Positions 40,818 through 49,357 of a DNA stretch of 64,000 bases are shown in pieces (within the stretch, counting starts at the first letter, position 1; each line of letters opens with the position of its first letter). The notes beneath the pieces are model-generated. The model was given only the letters and a program-made list of their open reading frames with translations, made no database searches and had not been told where the DNA came from. Position numbers and translations under genes: made by a program. This DNA is from Chloroflexi bacterium UBA4736. Lineage in GTDB: Bacteria; Chloroflexota; Dormibacteria; Dormibacterales; Dormibacteraceae. Where the stretch lies: the NCBI GenBank assembly GCA_002404015.1, contig DHIW01000104.1, forward strand, positions 124,080 to 188,079, given 5' to 3'.

Positions 40818-43199
40818 ATGAGCACGCCAAACCCAGGCGACATCCTGCCCCTCTGGAACCCGGAGATCCCGGGCGAGGAGATCCAGGCCGGCCGCCTTGG
40901 CATCCGCATCCGGCCCGAGAGCCCCGCGGCAGCCAAGCTCGCCTTCATCCCCAACGGCTCCGAGTGGCTGCGCCAGGTACTGGAAGAGCACAAGGAGATG
41001 GATGGCACGTACACCATCACCAAGCCCGACAAGCCGTTGGAGTTCGTCGGCAGCGTCGATTCCACGCTGATCACGGGTCGCTTGGGCCGGACCCCCAAGG
41101 GCCTGGCCCTCGAGGTCACGGACATGCAGCAGCTGGAGAGCGAGTTCGTGGTCGAGAAGGCGCGGCTACATGTGTCCTACAAGGAGCTGCAGCTGGTCGA
41201 GGACTGGGACGGCGACCTCGAGGGCTTCACGGCCATCGCACTCCGCGAGACGGCCAAGCAGCAGCCCATCCTCGACTCCACCATGCGCTTCATCGAGCAC
41301 CTGCGGGATTTCCGGGAGTCGCTCGCGGAGGCCGCGATCCGGCGCTACGAGGCCACCGAGCAGTGGATCGAATGCCCCAAGTGCGAGGAGATCAGCCCGA
41401 CTTCGAGCGGCATCCACTGCCCGAATTGCGGCGAGGACATGCGGGGCGGCGAATACGTTCGCGCGGCCCTGCTCCTGGAGGGCGACACCGACGGCCGCAT
41501 CTACCGCGGCATCGACTCGCTGACCGTCCGCTCAGCCGGCTTCCCGGAGTACCGGGGGATGTCGCTCGACCGGGTCCAGGGCTCGACGCTCTGGGTCTCC
41601 TTCCGGCGCTACGACCCGCTGCCCGACGAGGGTGTCGTGTTGCCAACCGCCAGCGTCGAGATGTTCGAGGCCCAGCGCTCGGTCATCAGGCAGCTGCAGA
41701 TCGGCTCGCCGCGCACCGGCGCCCTCGCGGCCGAGCTGGCGGACCCCGGCTGGCTCGGCTCGCCGCCCCGGGTGCCGCTCGAGGGCAAGAAGGCCCACCA
41801 CCTGCCCGATCCCAACGAGGAGCAGGCCGAGGCGGTCGCCCGCGTCATGGGGATGCGCCCGGGCCAGCTCTACCTCATCCAGGGGCCGCCCGGGACCGGC
41901 AAGACGACGGCCATCGTGGAGTCGATCCGGCGCATCCTGGGCCGCCACTCCGACTCCTCGATCCTGCTGTCGTCCCACTCCAATGACGCGGTCGACACCG
42001 GCCAGGAGCGGCTGCTCGGATTCAGCCACGTTCGCCAGGCCCGGATCGCCGAGCCGGGCAAGGTACCCCGCCGCCTCCGCCACACCCTGGTGGAGGGTGA
42101 CGACCTGGAGCCTTACAACCTGGTCGCCGGAACCTGCAACCGGCTGGCGATCGACTCCCGGCTGCGCTTCCGAGTTTTCGACTGGCTGATCCTCGACGAG
42201 GCCAACAAGGTGCGCGCCAACGAGGCGCTGGCGCTGATGCCGCTCGCCAAGCGCTGGGTGATGATCGGCGACCTGAAGCAGCTTCCCCCCGTCATGGAGG
42301 AGGCGGCGATGAGCTTCAAGATCACCTCCGAGCTGGACGAGATGGTCCGCGACGACTCCTACTACGGCTGGGTGTGGGACAAGGTGCCCAACACCTCCCG
42401 GATCATGCTGCCCCGCCAGTACAGGATGCGCGAGCCGATCGGCCGGGTGGTCTCCGACCTCTTCTACGACGGCAAGCTGATCCACGAGGCGCCCCACCCC
42501 CGGATGCCCCTGCCCTGGCCGTTCGACCGCGAGCTGGTCTGGGTGGACACCGGCGCCCAGGACGAATACCGCGACGCCCAGAAGTCGGTCGCCAACGAGT
42601 TCGAGGTCGCGCTCTGCAAGGACATCACTTCGATCATCCGTAAGCGCGTCCGGAAGTCGAAGCTGGCCGTCATCGCCATGTACAACTCGCAGGTCAACCG
42701 GCTGGTCTCGGCACTCAAGGGAATCGTGCCGCCCGACGACGTGGAGTCGGTGGACGCCTTCGAGGGACGCGAGTCGGACGCCGTGATCCTCTCCCTCGTG
42801 CGCTCCAACGACCGGGCCGCCATCGGCTTCCTCAACGACCCCAACCGGGTCAACGTGGCGATCTCGCGGGCCAAGAAGCTGCTCGTGATCGTCGGTGACT
42901 CCAAGACCGTGATCGGCGGCGCCCCCGAGCTGTTCGGCCCCCTGTTCGAGCACGCCAAGGAGGAGGGCCTGGTGGCGGGGGTGGGCGCGGTCGTGACCGC
43001 CTGCCAGCGGGTGGGCATCCGCTCTCACGTGCAGCGGCTGTCGCGGCCTCGGCGCGGGGACCGCCGCCGCCACAACCGCAGGCGCCGGCGCAGTCGCGAC
43101 CAGGACGCAGTGGCCACGCAGCCCGAGATCAACGGCGAGCACCCCACGACGCCGCAGGTACCGCCCGCCCCCGAACCGACGACCGAAGCGGCGAGCTAG
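40818..43199 (+). CDS. Upf1-like SF1B helicase with zinc ribbon and Arg-rich tail
   Basis: A 793-residue AAA/SF1 helicase. An N-terminal region of about 330 residues contains a four-Cys zinc ribbon (CPKCEEISPTSSGIHCPNC). The motor has Walker A IQGPPGTGKTTAI, Walker B LILDEANKV (DEAN rather than the common DEASQ), GDLKQLPPVM, RQYRMREPIG, VDAFEGRESDAVIL and VNVAISRAKKLLVIVGD. These are the Upf1/DnaA2-like motifs of 5'-3' nucleic-acid helicases. The last 70 residues are Arg-rich then disordered. ATG 40818 is used as the first methionine with family-like sequence. Its stop is in frame with the site-2 protease that follows. The cellular substrate is unknown. Confidence 0.87.
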   Translation: MSTPNPGDILPLWNPEIPGEEIQAGRLGIRIRPESPAAAKLAFIPNGSEWLRQVLEEHKEMDGTYTITKPDKPLEFVGSVDSTLITGRLGRTPKGLALEVTDMQQLESEFVVEKARLHVSYKELQLVEDWDGDLEGFTAIALRETAKQQPILDSTMRFIEHLRDFRESLAEAAIRRYEATEQWIECPKCEEISPTSSGIHCPNCGEDMRGGEYVRAALLLEGDTDGRIYRGIDSLTVRSAGFPEYRGMSLDRVQGSTLWVSFRRYDPLPDEGVVLPTASVEMFEAQRSVIRQLQIGSPRTGALAAELADPGWLGSPPRVPLEGKKAHHLPDPNEEQAEAVARVMGMRPGQLYLIQGPPGTGKTTAIVESIRRILGRHSDSSILLSSHSNDAVDTGQERLLGFSHVRQARIAEPGKVPRRLRHTLVEGDDLEPYNLVAGTCNRLAIDSRLRFRVFDWLILDEANKVRANEALALMPLAKRWVMIGDLKQLPPVMEEAAMSFKITSELDEMVRDDSYYGWVWDKVPNTSRIMLPRQYRMREPIGRVVSDLFYDGKLIHEAPHPRMPLPWPFDRELVWVDTGAQDEYRDAQKSVANEFEVALCKDITSIIRKRVRKSKLAVIAMYNSQVNRLVSALKGIVPPDDVESVDAFEGRESDAVILSLVRSNDRAAIGFLNDPNRVNVAISRAKKLLVIVGDSKTVIGGAPELFGPLFEHAKEEGLVAGVGAVVTACQRVGIRSHVQRLSRPRRGDRRRHNRRRRRSRDQDAVATQPEINGEHPTTPQVPPAPEPTTEAAS

Positions 43200-43211
43200 G
43201 CACCCCCGCCA

Positions 43212-44318
43212 ACGGGCACCTCCATCCGGTTCGGTCGCCTTTTCGGGATCGAGATAGGCGCCAACTGGAGCCTGTTGGTCGTCTTCCTCCTCATCACCTG
43301 GAGCCTGGCCAACGCCTTCCTGCCCGTGCAGGCGCCGGGCCAGTCGAGCGCCGCCTACACGCTGGTGGGCGCCGTGACTGCCGGCTTCTTCCTGGCCGGG
43401 CTGGTGGCCCACGAGCTCGGCCATGCGCTGCTGGCCCGCAGCCTGGGCGTCCGGGTCCGCGGCATCACGCTCTGGCTCTTCGGGGGCGTGGCCAGCTTCG
43501 AGAGCACGCCCTCCAGCCCCGGCGCCGAGGCCGCGATCGCGGGGATCGGACCGCTCGTCAGCGTGCTGATCGGCGGGGCGCTGCTCGGCGTGGCGGCGCT
43601 TCTGCCGGACTCTCTGCCCGCGTTCGCGATCCTGTGGCTGGGCTGGATCAACCTCTCGCTGGCGGCCTTCAACCTCATCCCCGCCTTCCCGCTGGACGGC
43701 GGCCGGATCCTGAGCGCCCTGCTCTGGCGGTGGTCGGGTGACCGCGTCAGGGGCACCGCCAGGGCCGCCCGCGTCGGCCGTGTCCTGTCGGGCGCCATGA
43801 TCCTGCTGGGCGTCGGCGAGCTGCTCCTGGTGCCCGGCCTGGGCGGGCTCTGGCTGATCATGCTGGGTTGGTTCCTGTTCACCGCGTCCCGGGCCGAGGA
43901 GTCGTCGGTGACGATCCGGCACGCGCTCGCGGGTGTCCGCGTCCGCGACGTGATGAGCTCCCCGGTGGTCCTGGCGCCGGACTGGATCACGATCCACGAG
44001 TTCCTCGAGAACTACACCAGGCCCAACACCTTCACCACCTTCCCGCTGCGCAACTTCGACGGCAAGCTGTCGGGGATGGTCAGGCTGCATTCGCTGCTCG
44101 CGGTGCCACCCGACCAGCGCCAGGCGCTCGCGGTGCGGGAGGTCGCCCAGCCCCTTGAAGCGGTTCCGCGGGCCACCCCCGACGAGCTCCTGATCGACCT
44201 CCTGCAACGGCTGGCCGGGCCGGCCGAGGGCCGGGTGATCGTGATGGATGGCGAGCAGCCGATCGGCATCGTCACGCCGGCCGACATCACCCGGGGCCTG
44301 CAGGTGAAGCGCTCGTGA
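43212..44318 (+). CDS. Site-2 protease (M50) with C-terminal CBS region, atypical start
   Basis: Intramembrane zinc protease. The metal site is VAHELGHALLARSLG and the third ligand lies in IPAFPLDGGRILSALLW. After six helices a CBS-pair region (VRVRDVMSSPVVLAP to the end) probably senses a nucleotide or energy state. Family proteins begin MGTSIRxGRxFGI; here that sequence is present as GTSIRFGRLFGIEIGANWSLL, but no ATG, GTG or TTG precedes it after the in-frame helicase stop. ACG 43212 would give the expected N-terminus; the first canonical start is TTG 43275, which would cut the first helix. Rare ACG initiation, readthrough of the helicase TAG or an error is possible. It overlaps the HAD gene by 4 bp. 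Confidence 0.8.
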   Translation, partial: TGTSIRFGRLFGIEIGANWSLLVVFLLITWSLANAFLPVQAPGQSSAAYTLVGAVTAGFFLAGLVAHELGHALLARSLGVRVRGITLWLFGGVASFESTPSSPGAEAAIAGIGPLVSVLIGGALLGVAALLPDSLPAFAILWLGWINLSLAAFNLIPAFPLDGGRILSALLWRWSGDRVRGTARAARVGRVLSGAMILLGVGELLLVPGLGGLWLIMLGWFLFTASRAEESSVTIRHALAGVRVRDVMSSPVVLAPDWITIHEFLENYTRPNTFTTFPLRNFDGKLSGMVRLHSLLAVPPDQRQALAVREVAQPLEAVPRATPDELLIDLLQRLAGPAEGRVIVMDGEQPIGIVTPADITRGLQVKRS

Positions 44319-44968
44319 GCCTGCGCACGATCGTGGTGGACCTGGACGACACGCTGATCGCCAGCGCGCGTGCTCGGGCCCGGGGCCGCCGCCATCTCCT
44401 CCAGTACGGCATCGACGGGCGCGCCTTCGCGGCTGCCGACCGGCGCTGGTGGCAGCTCTTCAGCACCGGCGCCTACTCGATCGAGGACCTGCGCCTGGGA
44501 CGCCTCGCGGACGTCGGGGTGACGGGTCCCGACGCGAAGAAGATCGACGCCGCCTACCGGGCGATCGGCAACGACATCCGGATCCGGGTCGGCGCCCGCC
44601 GACTGCTGCGCGAGCTCAAGGCGGCCGGCTTCCGCACCGTGATCCTGACCAACGGCACCGTGGATCCCCAGCGCCACAAGGTCGAGCGGCACCGGTTGCA
44701 CCTGATGGTGGATGGCGTGGTCGTCACTGAGGAGATCGGTCACCACAAGCCGGATCCGCGCGCCTTTCACGCTGCGCTGAACCTGGTGCAGGGGCGGCCC
44801 CGAGAAGCCGCCATGGTCGGCGACACGCTGGACTTCGACATCGCGGGCGCCCTGGCCAGCGGTTTCCAGCGAGCGGTCTGGATCACCGGGCGGCGGTTCC
44901 AGCACCCGGACCCCAGGGTGGTGCGCGTGAGCCGGCTCGACCAGGTGATGCCCGCTCTGACCGCCTGA
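44315..44968 (+). CDS. HAD-family hydrolase
   Basis: A 217-residue phosphatase with all four HAD motifs: VVDLDDTLI (nucleophile Asp), VILTNGTVD, the Lys of GHHKPDPRAF and the acidic VGDTLDFDIAGA. The cap between motifs I and II is helical (C1 type), as in small-molecule phosphatases. The GTG overlaps the M50 gene stop (GTGA). No specific substrate can be named. Confidence 0.9.
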   Translation: MSLRTIVVDLDDTLIASARARARGRRHLLQYGIDGRAFAAADRRWWQLFSTGAYSIEDLRLGRLADVGVTGPDAKKIDAAYRAIGNDIRIRVGARRLLRELKAAGFRTVILTNGTVDPQRHKVERHRLHLMVDGVVVTEEIGHHKPDPRAFHAALNLVQGRPREAAMVGDTLDFDIAGALASGFQRAVWITGRRFQHPDPRVVRVSRLDQVMPALTA

Positions 44969-45051
44969 CGCAGGTCCTCGCCCGTCGTGTCTCCGGCGCA
45001 GGCTGGTTGGTGTGAGGCAACTCGCGGTGGCCCGGGTATCCTGTGCTGGGA

Positions 45052-45483
45052 ATGGGCGACGATTGCGTTTTCTGTCGCATCGTGGCGGCCGAGGAGCAGG
45101 CGAGTTACGTCTACCAGGACGACGCGGTGGTGGCATTCATGGACATCCAGCCGATCCACCCCGGCCACATGCTGGTCGTCCCCCGCCAGCATGGCGAGCT
45201 GATGCACCAGTACAGCGACATGACGCTGGCCCGGACCTGGCAGATCGTGATGAGGCTGAATCGCGCGCTCCGGACCTCAGGGCTGCCCTGCGAGGGAGTG
45301 AACGTCTTCGTGGCTGACGGGGAGGCCGCCTTCCAGGACGTCATGCATTTCCACGTCCACCTCATCCCGCGCAGTGCGGGTGACGGCTTCGGCCTGACCT
45401 TCCCTCCCAACTACTCCGAGCCCACGCCCCGCTCAAAGCTGGAGGCCTACGCCTCCGCGATCCGAGCCCACGTCCCAGAGTGA
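45052..45483 (+). CDS. HIT-family nucleotide hydrolase
   Basis: A 143-residue HIT protein. The N-terminal CVFCRIV carries the zinc Cys pair of the family, HPGHMLVVPRQHG follows, and the catalytic triad is HFHVHLIPR. Such proteins hydrolyse dinucleotides or adenylates. ATG 45052 is preferred to the GTG at 45043; a TATCCT -10 box ends 9 bases before it and no ribosome-binding site is seen, so it may be leaderless. The dispersed repeat copy 2 starts 4 bases after its stop. Confidence 0.92.
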   Translation: MGDDCVFCRIVAAEEQASYVYQDDAVVAFMDIQPIHPGHMLVVPRQHGELMHQYSDMTLARTWQIVMRLNRALRTSGLPCEGVNVFVADGEAAFQDVMHFHVHLIPRSAGDGFGLTFPPNYSEPTPRSKLEAYASAIRAHVPE

Positions 45484-45487
45484 CGAC

Positions 45488-45600
45488 GTGGGGGAAACAG
45501 GCTTGTTTCCCCCACGGGCCCCCTTCTCTCAAACAGACGTTGGTCGGCGTCTTGGAGACGGACCCAAACGGGCGGGCTGAGCCCGCCCTTACGGCGCCAT
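45488..45600. repeat. 113-bp dispersed palindromic repeat, copy 2
   Basis: Same organisation as 38084-38196: GTGGGGGAAACA-GGCT-TGTTTCCCCCAC (45488-45515) and GGGCGGGC-TGA-GCCCGCCC (45570-45588). It begins right after the HIT stop and ends just before the convergent lipoprotein stop, so it could terminate both transcripts. The stems are conserved while the spacer between them differs most, implying selection for or mobility of the hairpins. Confidence 0.85.
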
Positions 45601-45604
45601 TCTC

Positions 45605-46021
45605 CTAACTGACTTGGATAGTTACTCGCCAGAGGCGTGCTAGCGCTGGGCAGGCGGTGCCGGGCGAGCAGTTCACCCCCGCCGAGGCAGTGACGTCGGA
45701 ACGGCCGGGGCCGACGGCCTTGAACATCGCCAGCGTCACCCCTCGCACGGCGGTGGCGCGCACGTCCACGACCGGCATCAGGACCGATGGGTTCGAGCTC
45801 TGAACCCCGCTCCACTGGGTGAAGCCGGGCTGCTGGTGCAGGACCAGCTCGACCTGGTCGCCGACGTGAAGGCTGATCGTCTTGCCGTCGTCGCCGTCGC
45901 TGATCTGCCCGCCCACCGGACTTGCGGTCGGGGTGGGCGTGGCAGCCGGCGGGTTGCTCCCGGAGACCGAGCCGCATGCCACCAGGGTCAGCGCCAGCGC
46001 GAGCAGGGTGAGGCGTGCCAT
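45605..46021 (-). CDS. Small lipoprotein, beta-rich (chagasin/I42-like?)
   Basis: A 138-residue exported lipoprotein: signal peptide LTLLALALTLVAC with the lipobox Cys, a Pro/Thr/Ala-rich linker and a compact domain (GDQVELVLHQQPGFTQW, VQSSNPSVLMPV, FKAVGPGRSDVTAS). The order of these segments recalls chagasin-type inhibitors of cysteine proteases (I42) or Ig-like domains, but similarity is weak. ATG 46021 is chosen as the start of the signal peptide. It is divergent from the DinB gene. Confidence 0.7.
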   Translation of the reverse strand: MARLTLLALALTLVACGSVSGSNPPAATPTPTASPVGGQISDGDDGKTISLHVGDQVELVLHQQPGFTQWSGVQSSNPSVLMPVVDVRATAVRGVTLAMFKAVGPGRSDVTASAGVNCSPGTACPALARLWRVTIQVS

Positions 46022-46073
46022 CAGTCGAGTTAACGCCACCGGTCGATCCACCGTAACGGCTATCTTGACCGCG

Positions 46074-46595
46074 ATGGAGACGCTTACCACGTTCGGCGTC
46101 GCCGGCCTTCTGCGGGCCGGAGCGGCCGAGATCCGGGCTGAGGTCGAGGCGCTGCCGGAGGAGGTCCTGGCCTGGCACCCGATGCCGGGCGAGTGGTGCG
46201 TGAAGGAGTGCCTGGGCCACATCATCGAAGCCGAACGGCGTGGTTTCGCGGGCCGGATCCGGGTCCTGCTCGAGCACGACGGTGACGCGACGCTGGTGAG
46301 CTGGGATCAGACGGCGGTGGCTCGGGAGCGCAACGACTGCGACGCCGATTCCGCGCAGCTCCTCCTCGAGTTCCTCGGCCTGCGGGAGGCCAGTGTCAGC
46401 CTGGTCGCCTCGCTCAAGCCGGAGGACATGGGGCGCGGGGGCGAGCACCCCGACGTGGGGCACCTGACGATCGGCGAGATCGTCAACGAGTGGGTTCACC
46501 ACGACCGCAACCACTTCAAGCAGATGCTCAGCAACGTGCAGGACTACGTCTGGGACTCGATGGGCAGCGCCCAGAAGTTCTCCCAGCCGCGCTGA
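46074..46595 (+). CDS. DinB/DfsB-family protein
   Basis: A 173-residue four-helix-bundle protein of the DinB superfamily, recognised by the metal-binding His in ECLGHIIEAERRGF and the later VHHDRNHFKQML. Members are thiol-dependent transferases or hydrolases (for example using mycothiol or bacillithiol), but the reaction here is unknown. A TATCTT -10 box 7 bases upstream of the ATG suggests a leaderless message. Its TGA shares a base with the next ATG. Confidence 0.87.
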   Translation: METLTTFGVAGLLRAGAAEIRAEVEALPEEVLAWHPMPGEWCVKECLGHIIEAERRGFAGRIRVLLEHDGDATLVSWDQTAVARERNDCDADSAQLLLEFLGLREASVSLVASLKPEDMGRGGEHPDVGHLTIGEIVNEWVHHDRNHFKQMLSNVQDYVWDSMGSAQKFSQPR

Positions 46596-47395
46596 TGCCA
46601 CGGACCGTGGCGGTGGTCAGCGCCGGCGATATGGGCTCCGGTGTGGGGCGGCTGCTGGTCCAGGGAGGTTCCCGGGTGGTGACCTGGCTGGGCGGCCGCA
46701 GCCAGCGAACCCGGCGCCGGGCAGAGGACGCGGGCATGGAAGAGCTCGCCGATCTGGCGGCCGTCGTCCGCGAGGCGGACGTGTTGCTGTCGATCGTTCC
46801 GCCTGCCCATGCCCTCGACCTGGCGCGCGCCGTCGGCCCCCAGCCCGACCTTCTCTACGTGGACTGCAACGCGGTCTCGCCGGCCACCGTGCGCCAGGTC
46901 GCGGACGTCATCGGCCAGCACTTCGTGGACGTGGGCATCATCGGCGCCCCGGCGGCCCCTCGCCTGTACGCTTCGGGGCCTCAGGCCCCGGAGCTGGCGT
47001 CCCTCGGCCTTGACACGCGGTTCCTGGGCGACCAGGTCGGGGACGCCTCCGGACTGAAGATGTGCTACGCGGCGTTCACGAAGGGGCTGACGGCGCTCGC
47101 CACGGAGCTCCTGGCCGCTGGCGACCGGCTGGGCCTGGCGGAGCCGCTCCGGGCTGAGCTCGAAGACAGCCAGCCGATGCTCTACTCCTGGTCCCAGCGC
47201 GCTATCCCGGGCATGGTGCCCAAGGCGTATCGCTGGATCGTGGAGATGGAGGAGATCGCGGCCACCTTCGCGGCGCTCGGGCTCACGCCGAAGATGCTGG
47301 AGGGAGCCGCCGAGGTCTACCGGCTGGTCGAGTCGGGCCTGCTACCGGCGGGTTTTGTACGCCCCGACGAGCAGGTCGCCGATCGTCGCCGATAG
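46595..47395 (+). CDS. 6PGDH-like NAD(P)-binding oxidoreductase with DUF1932 C-terminus
   Basis: A 266-residue dehydrogenase of the beta-hydroxyacid family. The Rossmann entry is VVSAGDMGSGVGRLL; the C-terminal DUF1932 helical domain is recognisable by GDASGLKMCYAAFTKGLTAL, whose Lys corresponds to the catalytic Lys of the family. It is translationally coupled to DinB (TGATG). Its 3' end overlaps the convergent receiver gene by 54 bp. Substrate unknown. Confidence 0.87.
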   Translation: MPRTVAVVSAGDMGSGVGRLLVQGGSRVVTWLGGRSQRTRRRAEDAGMEELADLAAVVREADVLLSIVPPAHALDLARAVGPQPDLLYVDCNAVSPATVRQVADVIGQHFVDVGIIGAPAAPRLYASGPQAPELASLGLDTRFLGDQVGDASGLKMCYAAFTKGLTALATELLAAGDRLGLAEPLRAELEDSQPMLYSWSQRAIPGMVPKAYRWIVEMEEIAATFAALGLTPKMLEGAAEVYRLVESGLLPAGFVRPDEQVADRRR

Positions 47396-47707
47396 CAGGC
47401 CGGGGCTGGTCCGCGACTTGAGGAGGGCGCAGGCGACGCCGGCCGGCGGCGACTCGTAGCTGCGCTGGTCGTTCGTGAGAAGGATCACGAGCGCGTGGCG
47501 CTCAGCGAAGCTGCGTGCCGTTTCGAGGCCCGAACCGTCGGGCAGGCGGCTGTCGCAGCAGACCACCTGGGGAGCCGTGGTCTCAAAGATGATCTGGGCC
47601 GTGGTGCCGTCCGAAGCGTGGTGGACGACGAACCCGTCCATCCTCAGCTTCAGCGCATAAAGCTCCGCGATGGAAGTGTCGTCCTCTACTAGAAGGACGC
47701 TACCCAT
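47342..47707 (-). CDS. Stand-alone response-regulator receiver domain
   Basis: A 121-residue single-domain receiver: acidic pocket LLVEDDTSIAE, phospho-Asp in VVCCDSRLPDGSGL, Thr in ILLTND and Lys in CALLKSRT. There is no output domain, as in CheY/SpoF-like phosphorelay intermediates. ATG 47707 is used because the receiver fold begins there; ATG 47719 is an alternative. A promoter lies at 47731-47758. No kinase is adjacent, so its partner is elsewhere. The gene ends inside the 3' end of the convergent dehydrogenase gene. Confidence 0.82.
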   Translation of the reverse strand: MGSVLLVEDDTSIAELYALKLRMDGFVVHHASDGTTAQIIFETTAPQVVCCDSRLPDGSGLETARSFAERHALVILLTNDQRSYESPPAGVACALLKSRTSPGLLSATIGDLLVGAYKTRR

Positions 47708-47730
47708 GGCTATCGGCATTTGAGTTTGGA

Positions 47731-47758
47731 ATCTTACAGAGGCCCATGGTGATTTCAA
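47731..47758 (-). promoter_or_regulatory. Promoter of the receiver-domain gene
   Basis: On the minus strand: -35 TTGAAA, 16-base spacer, -10 TAAGAT. It predicts transcription starting very close to the start codons at 47719 or 47707. Confidence 0.6.
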
Positions 47759-47809
47759 CGCGTTATCTCACTAAGCCTTGCTCCTCCGCGGGCCGCTAGC
47801 ATTTCTCGT

Positions 47810-49345
47810 GTGCCAGGCCAGGACATCCTCGCGACCCACGCGGCCGTTCGGGGCGACAAGCCGGCGCTCATCGAGGGCGCCCGGACCGTTCTGTACCGCG
47901 ACCTGAACGCGCGCGCCAGCCGGGCGGGCAACCTGCTCGCCTCGCTCGGAGTGCAGCCGGGCGACCGGGTTGCCGTGATGCAGCACAACTCGATCGCCGG
48001 TTTCGAGATCTCGGGCGGGCTGCGCAAGATCGGGGTCGTGGGCGTGCCGGTCAACTTCCGCCTGCGCGGGGCGGAGGTGGCCTACCTGGTCAACGACAGC
48101 GGGGCCAAGGTCGTGATCGCCGGTGAGAGCTTCGTGCCGGTCGTGGAAGAGGCCCGCGCCGCTGTCCAGGGCGAGAGGATTTACCTGGCGGTGGGAGGTC
48201 ACGTGCCGAGGGGCTGGTTGCCCTTCGAGGAGCTGATGTCGGAGTCGGAGGAGGCCGAGCCGGCGTCAGGACCGTCGGATGGCGGGCTGGGCGCCTCCAT
48301 GGTCTATACCTCTGGCACGACCGGCCACCCCAAGGGCGCCTACCGGCCCAAGGGCCTGCCCCTGGAGCGGGTCGTGGAGGCGATCCAGGCCTTCGGCCTC
48401 GGCGAGAGCGACGTCCACCTCATGGCCGGGCCCGGCTACCACAGCGCCGTCGGCGCCTTCTGCCTGCTGACCGTCGCACTCGGCGGCACCATCGTCGTCA
48501 TGCCGAAGTTCGACGCCGAGGAGGCCCTCCGGCTGATCGAGCGGCACCGGGTCTCGACGACCTTCATGGCCCCGGTCTTGATGCAGCGAATCGTGGACCT
48601 GCCCGAGGCCACCCGCGCGCGCTACGACGTGTCCTCCATGCGCGCCCTCATCGCGGGTGCGGCGCCCTTCCCCTTCCCGCTCAAGGAGCGCGTGGCCGCC
48701 TATTTCGAGGACTGCCTGTACGAGTTCTACGGCGCCACCGAGACCGGCTTCAACCTGGTGCTCCGGCCCGAGGAGCAGCTGGCAAGGCCCGGCTCGGCGG
48801 GCCGGCCGCTGTCCGGCCACGCGATCCGGCTGCTGGACGAGGCCGGCGAGGAGGTTCCGGTGGGTGTGCCGGGCGAGCTCTGGGTCCGCAACGACGGGCT
48901 CGCCGAGTACTTCAACAAGCCGGACGCGACGGCCAGTTCGCTGCGCGACGGATACTTCTCGGTCGGTGACGTGGCCTATCGCGACGGGGACGGCTTCTAC
49001 TACATCTGTGACCGCCGGATCGACATGGTCATCTCGGGCGGCGTGAACATCTACCCCGCCGAGGTCGAGGCCTGCCTGGCCGGCCACCCCGACGTGCTGG
49101 ACGTGGCCGTGATCGGCGTGCCGGACGCCGAGTGGGGCGAATCGGTCAAAGCGGTCGTCTCGCCGCGCCCGGGGTCCTCGCCTGGCGAGGCGGAGCTGAT
49201 CCAGTGGTGCCGGGTCCGGATCGCCGACTACAAGCGGCCGCGCTCGGTCGACTTCGTGGCGGAGCTGCCGCGCGACCAGGCCGGCAAGCTGCTGAAGCGA
49301 AAGATCCGCGAGCCGTACTGGCAGGACGCGGGCAGGAGCGTGTGA
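47810..49345 (+). CDS. Acyl-CoA synthetase / AMP-dependent ligase
   Basis: A 511-residue ANL-superfamily enzyme forming acyl-adenylate and then acyl-CoA. The P-loop is VYTSGTTGHPKGAY, the ATP motif YEFYGATETGFN, then YFSVGDVAYRDGDGF and the hinge DRRIDMVISGGVNIYP; the C-terminal catalytic Lys lies in GKLLKRKIREPY. All key elements are intact. A TAGCAT box 7 bases before the GTG start suggests a leaderless message. The acid substrate (fatty or aromatic) cannot be told. Confidence 0.92.
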   Translation: MPGQDILATHAAVRGDKPALIEGARTVLYRDLNARASRAGNLLASLGVQPGDRVAVMQHNSIAGFEISGGLRKIGVVGVPVNFRLRGAEVAYLVNDSGAKVVIAGESFVPVVEEARAAVQGERIYLAVGGHVPRGWLPFEELMSESEEAEPASGPSDGGLGASMVYTSGTTGHPKGAYRPKGLPLERVVEAIQAFGLGESDVHLMAGPGYHSAVGAFCLLTVALGGTIVVMPKFDAEEALRLIERHRVSTTFMAPVLMQRIVDLPEATRARYDVSSMRALIAGAAPFPFPLKERVAAYFEDCLYEFYGATETGFNLVLRPEEQLARPGSAGRPLSGHAIRLLDEAGEEVPVGVPGELWVRNDGLAEYFNKPDATASSLRDGYFSVGDVAYRDGDGFYYICDRRIDMVISGGVNIYPAEVEACLAGHPDVLDVAVIGVPDAEWGESVKAVVSPRPGSSPGEAELIQWCRVRIADYKRPRSVDFVAELPRDQAGKLLKRKIREPYWQDAGRSV

Positions 49346-49357
49346 TGGGCACTCCCG

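Noticed and set aside
41532..44207. An 891-codon open frame on the minus strand
   Set aside because: Antisense of the Upf1-like helicase and site-2 protease; rich in Gly, Arg, Gln and His as expected for a GC shadow.
40818..44318. A continuous helicase-protease fusion through the in-frame TAG at 43197
   Set aside because: Both genes are in the same frame, but readthrough would need suppression of TAG, and the helicase tail is disordered; separate translation with an atypical start is simpler.
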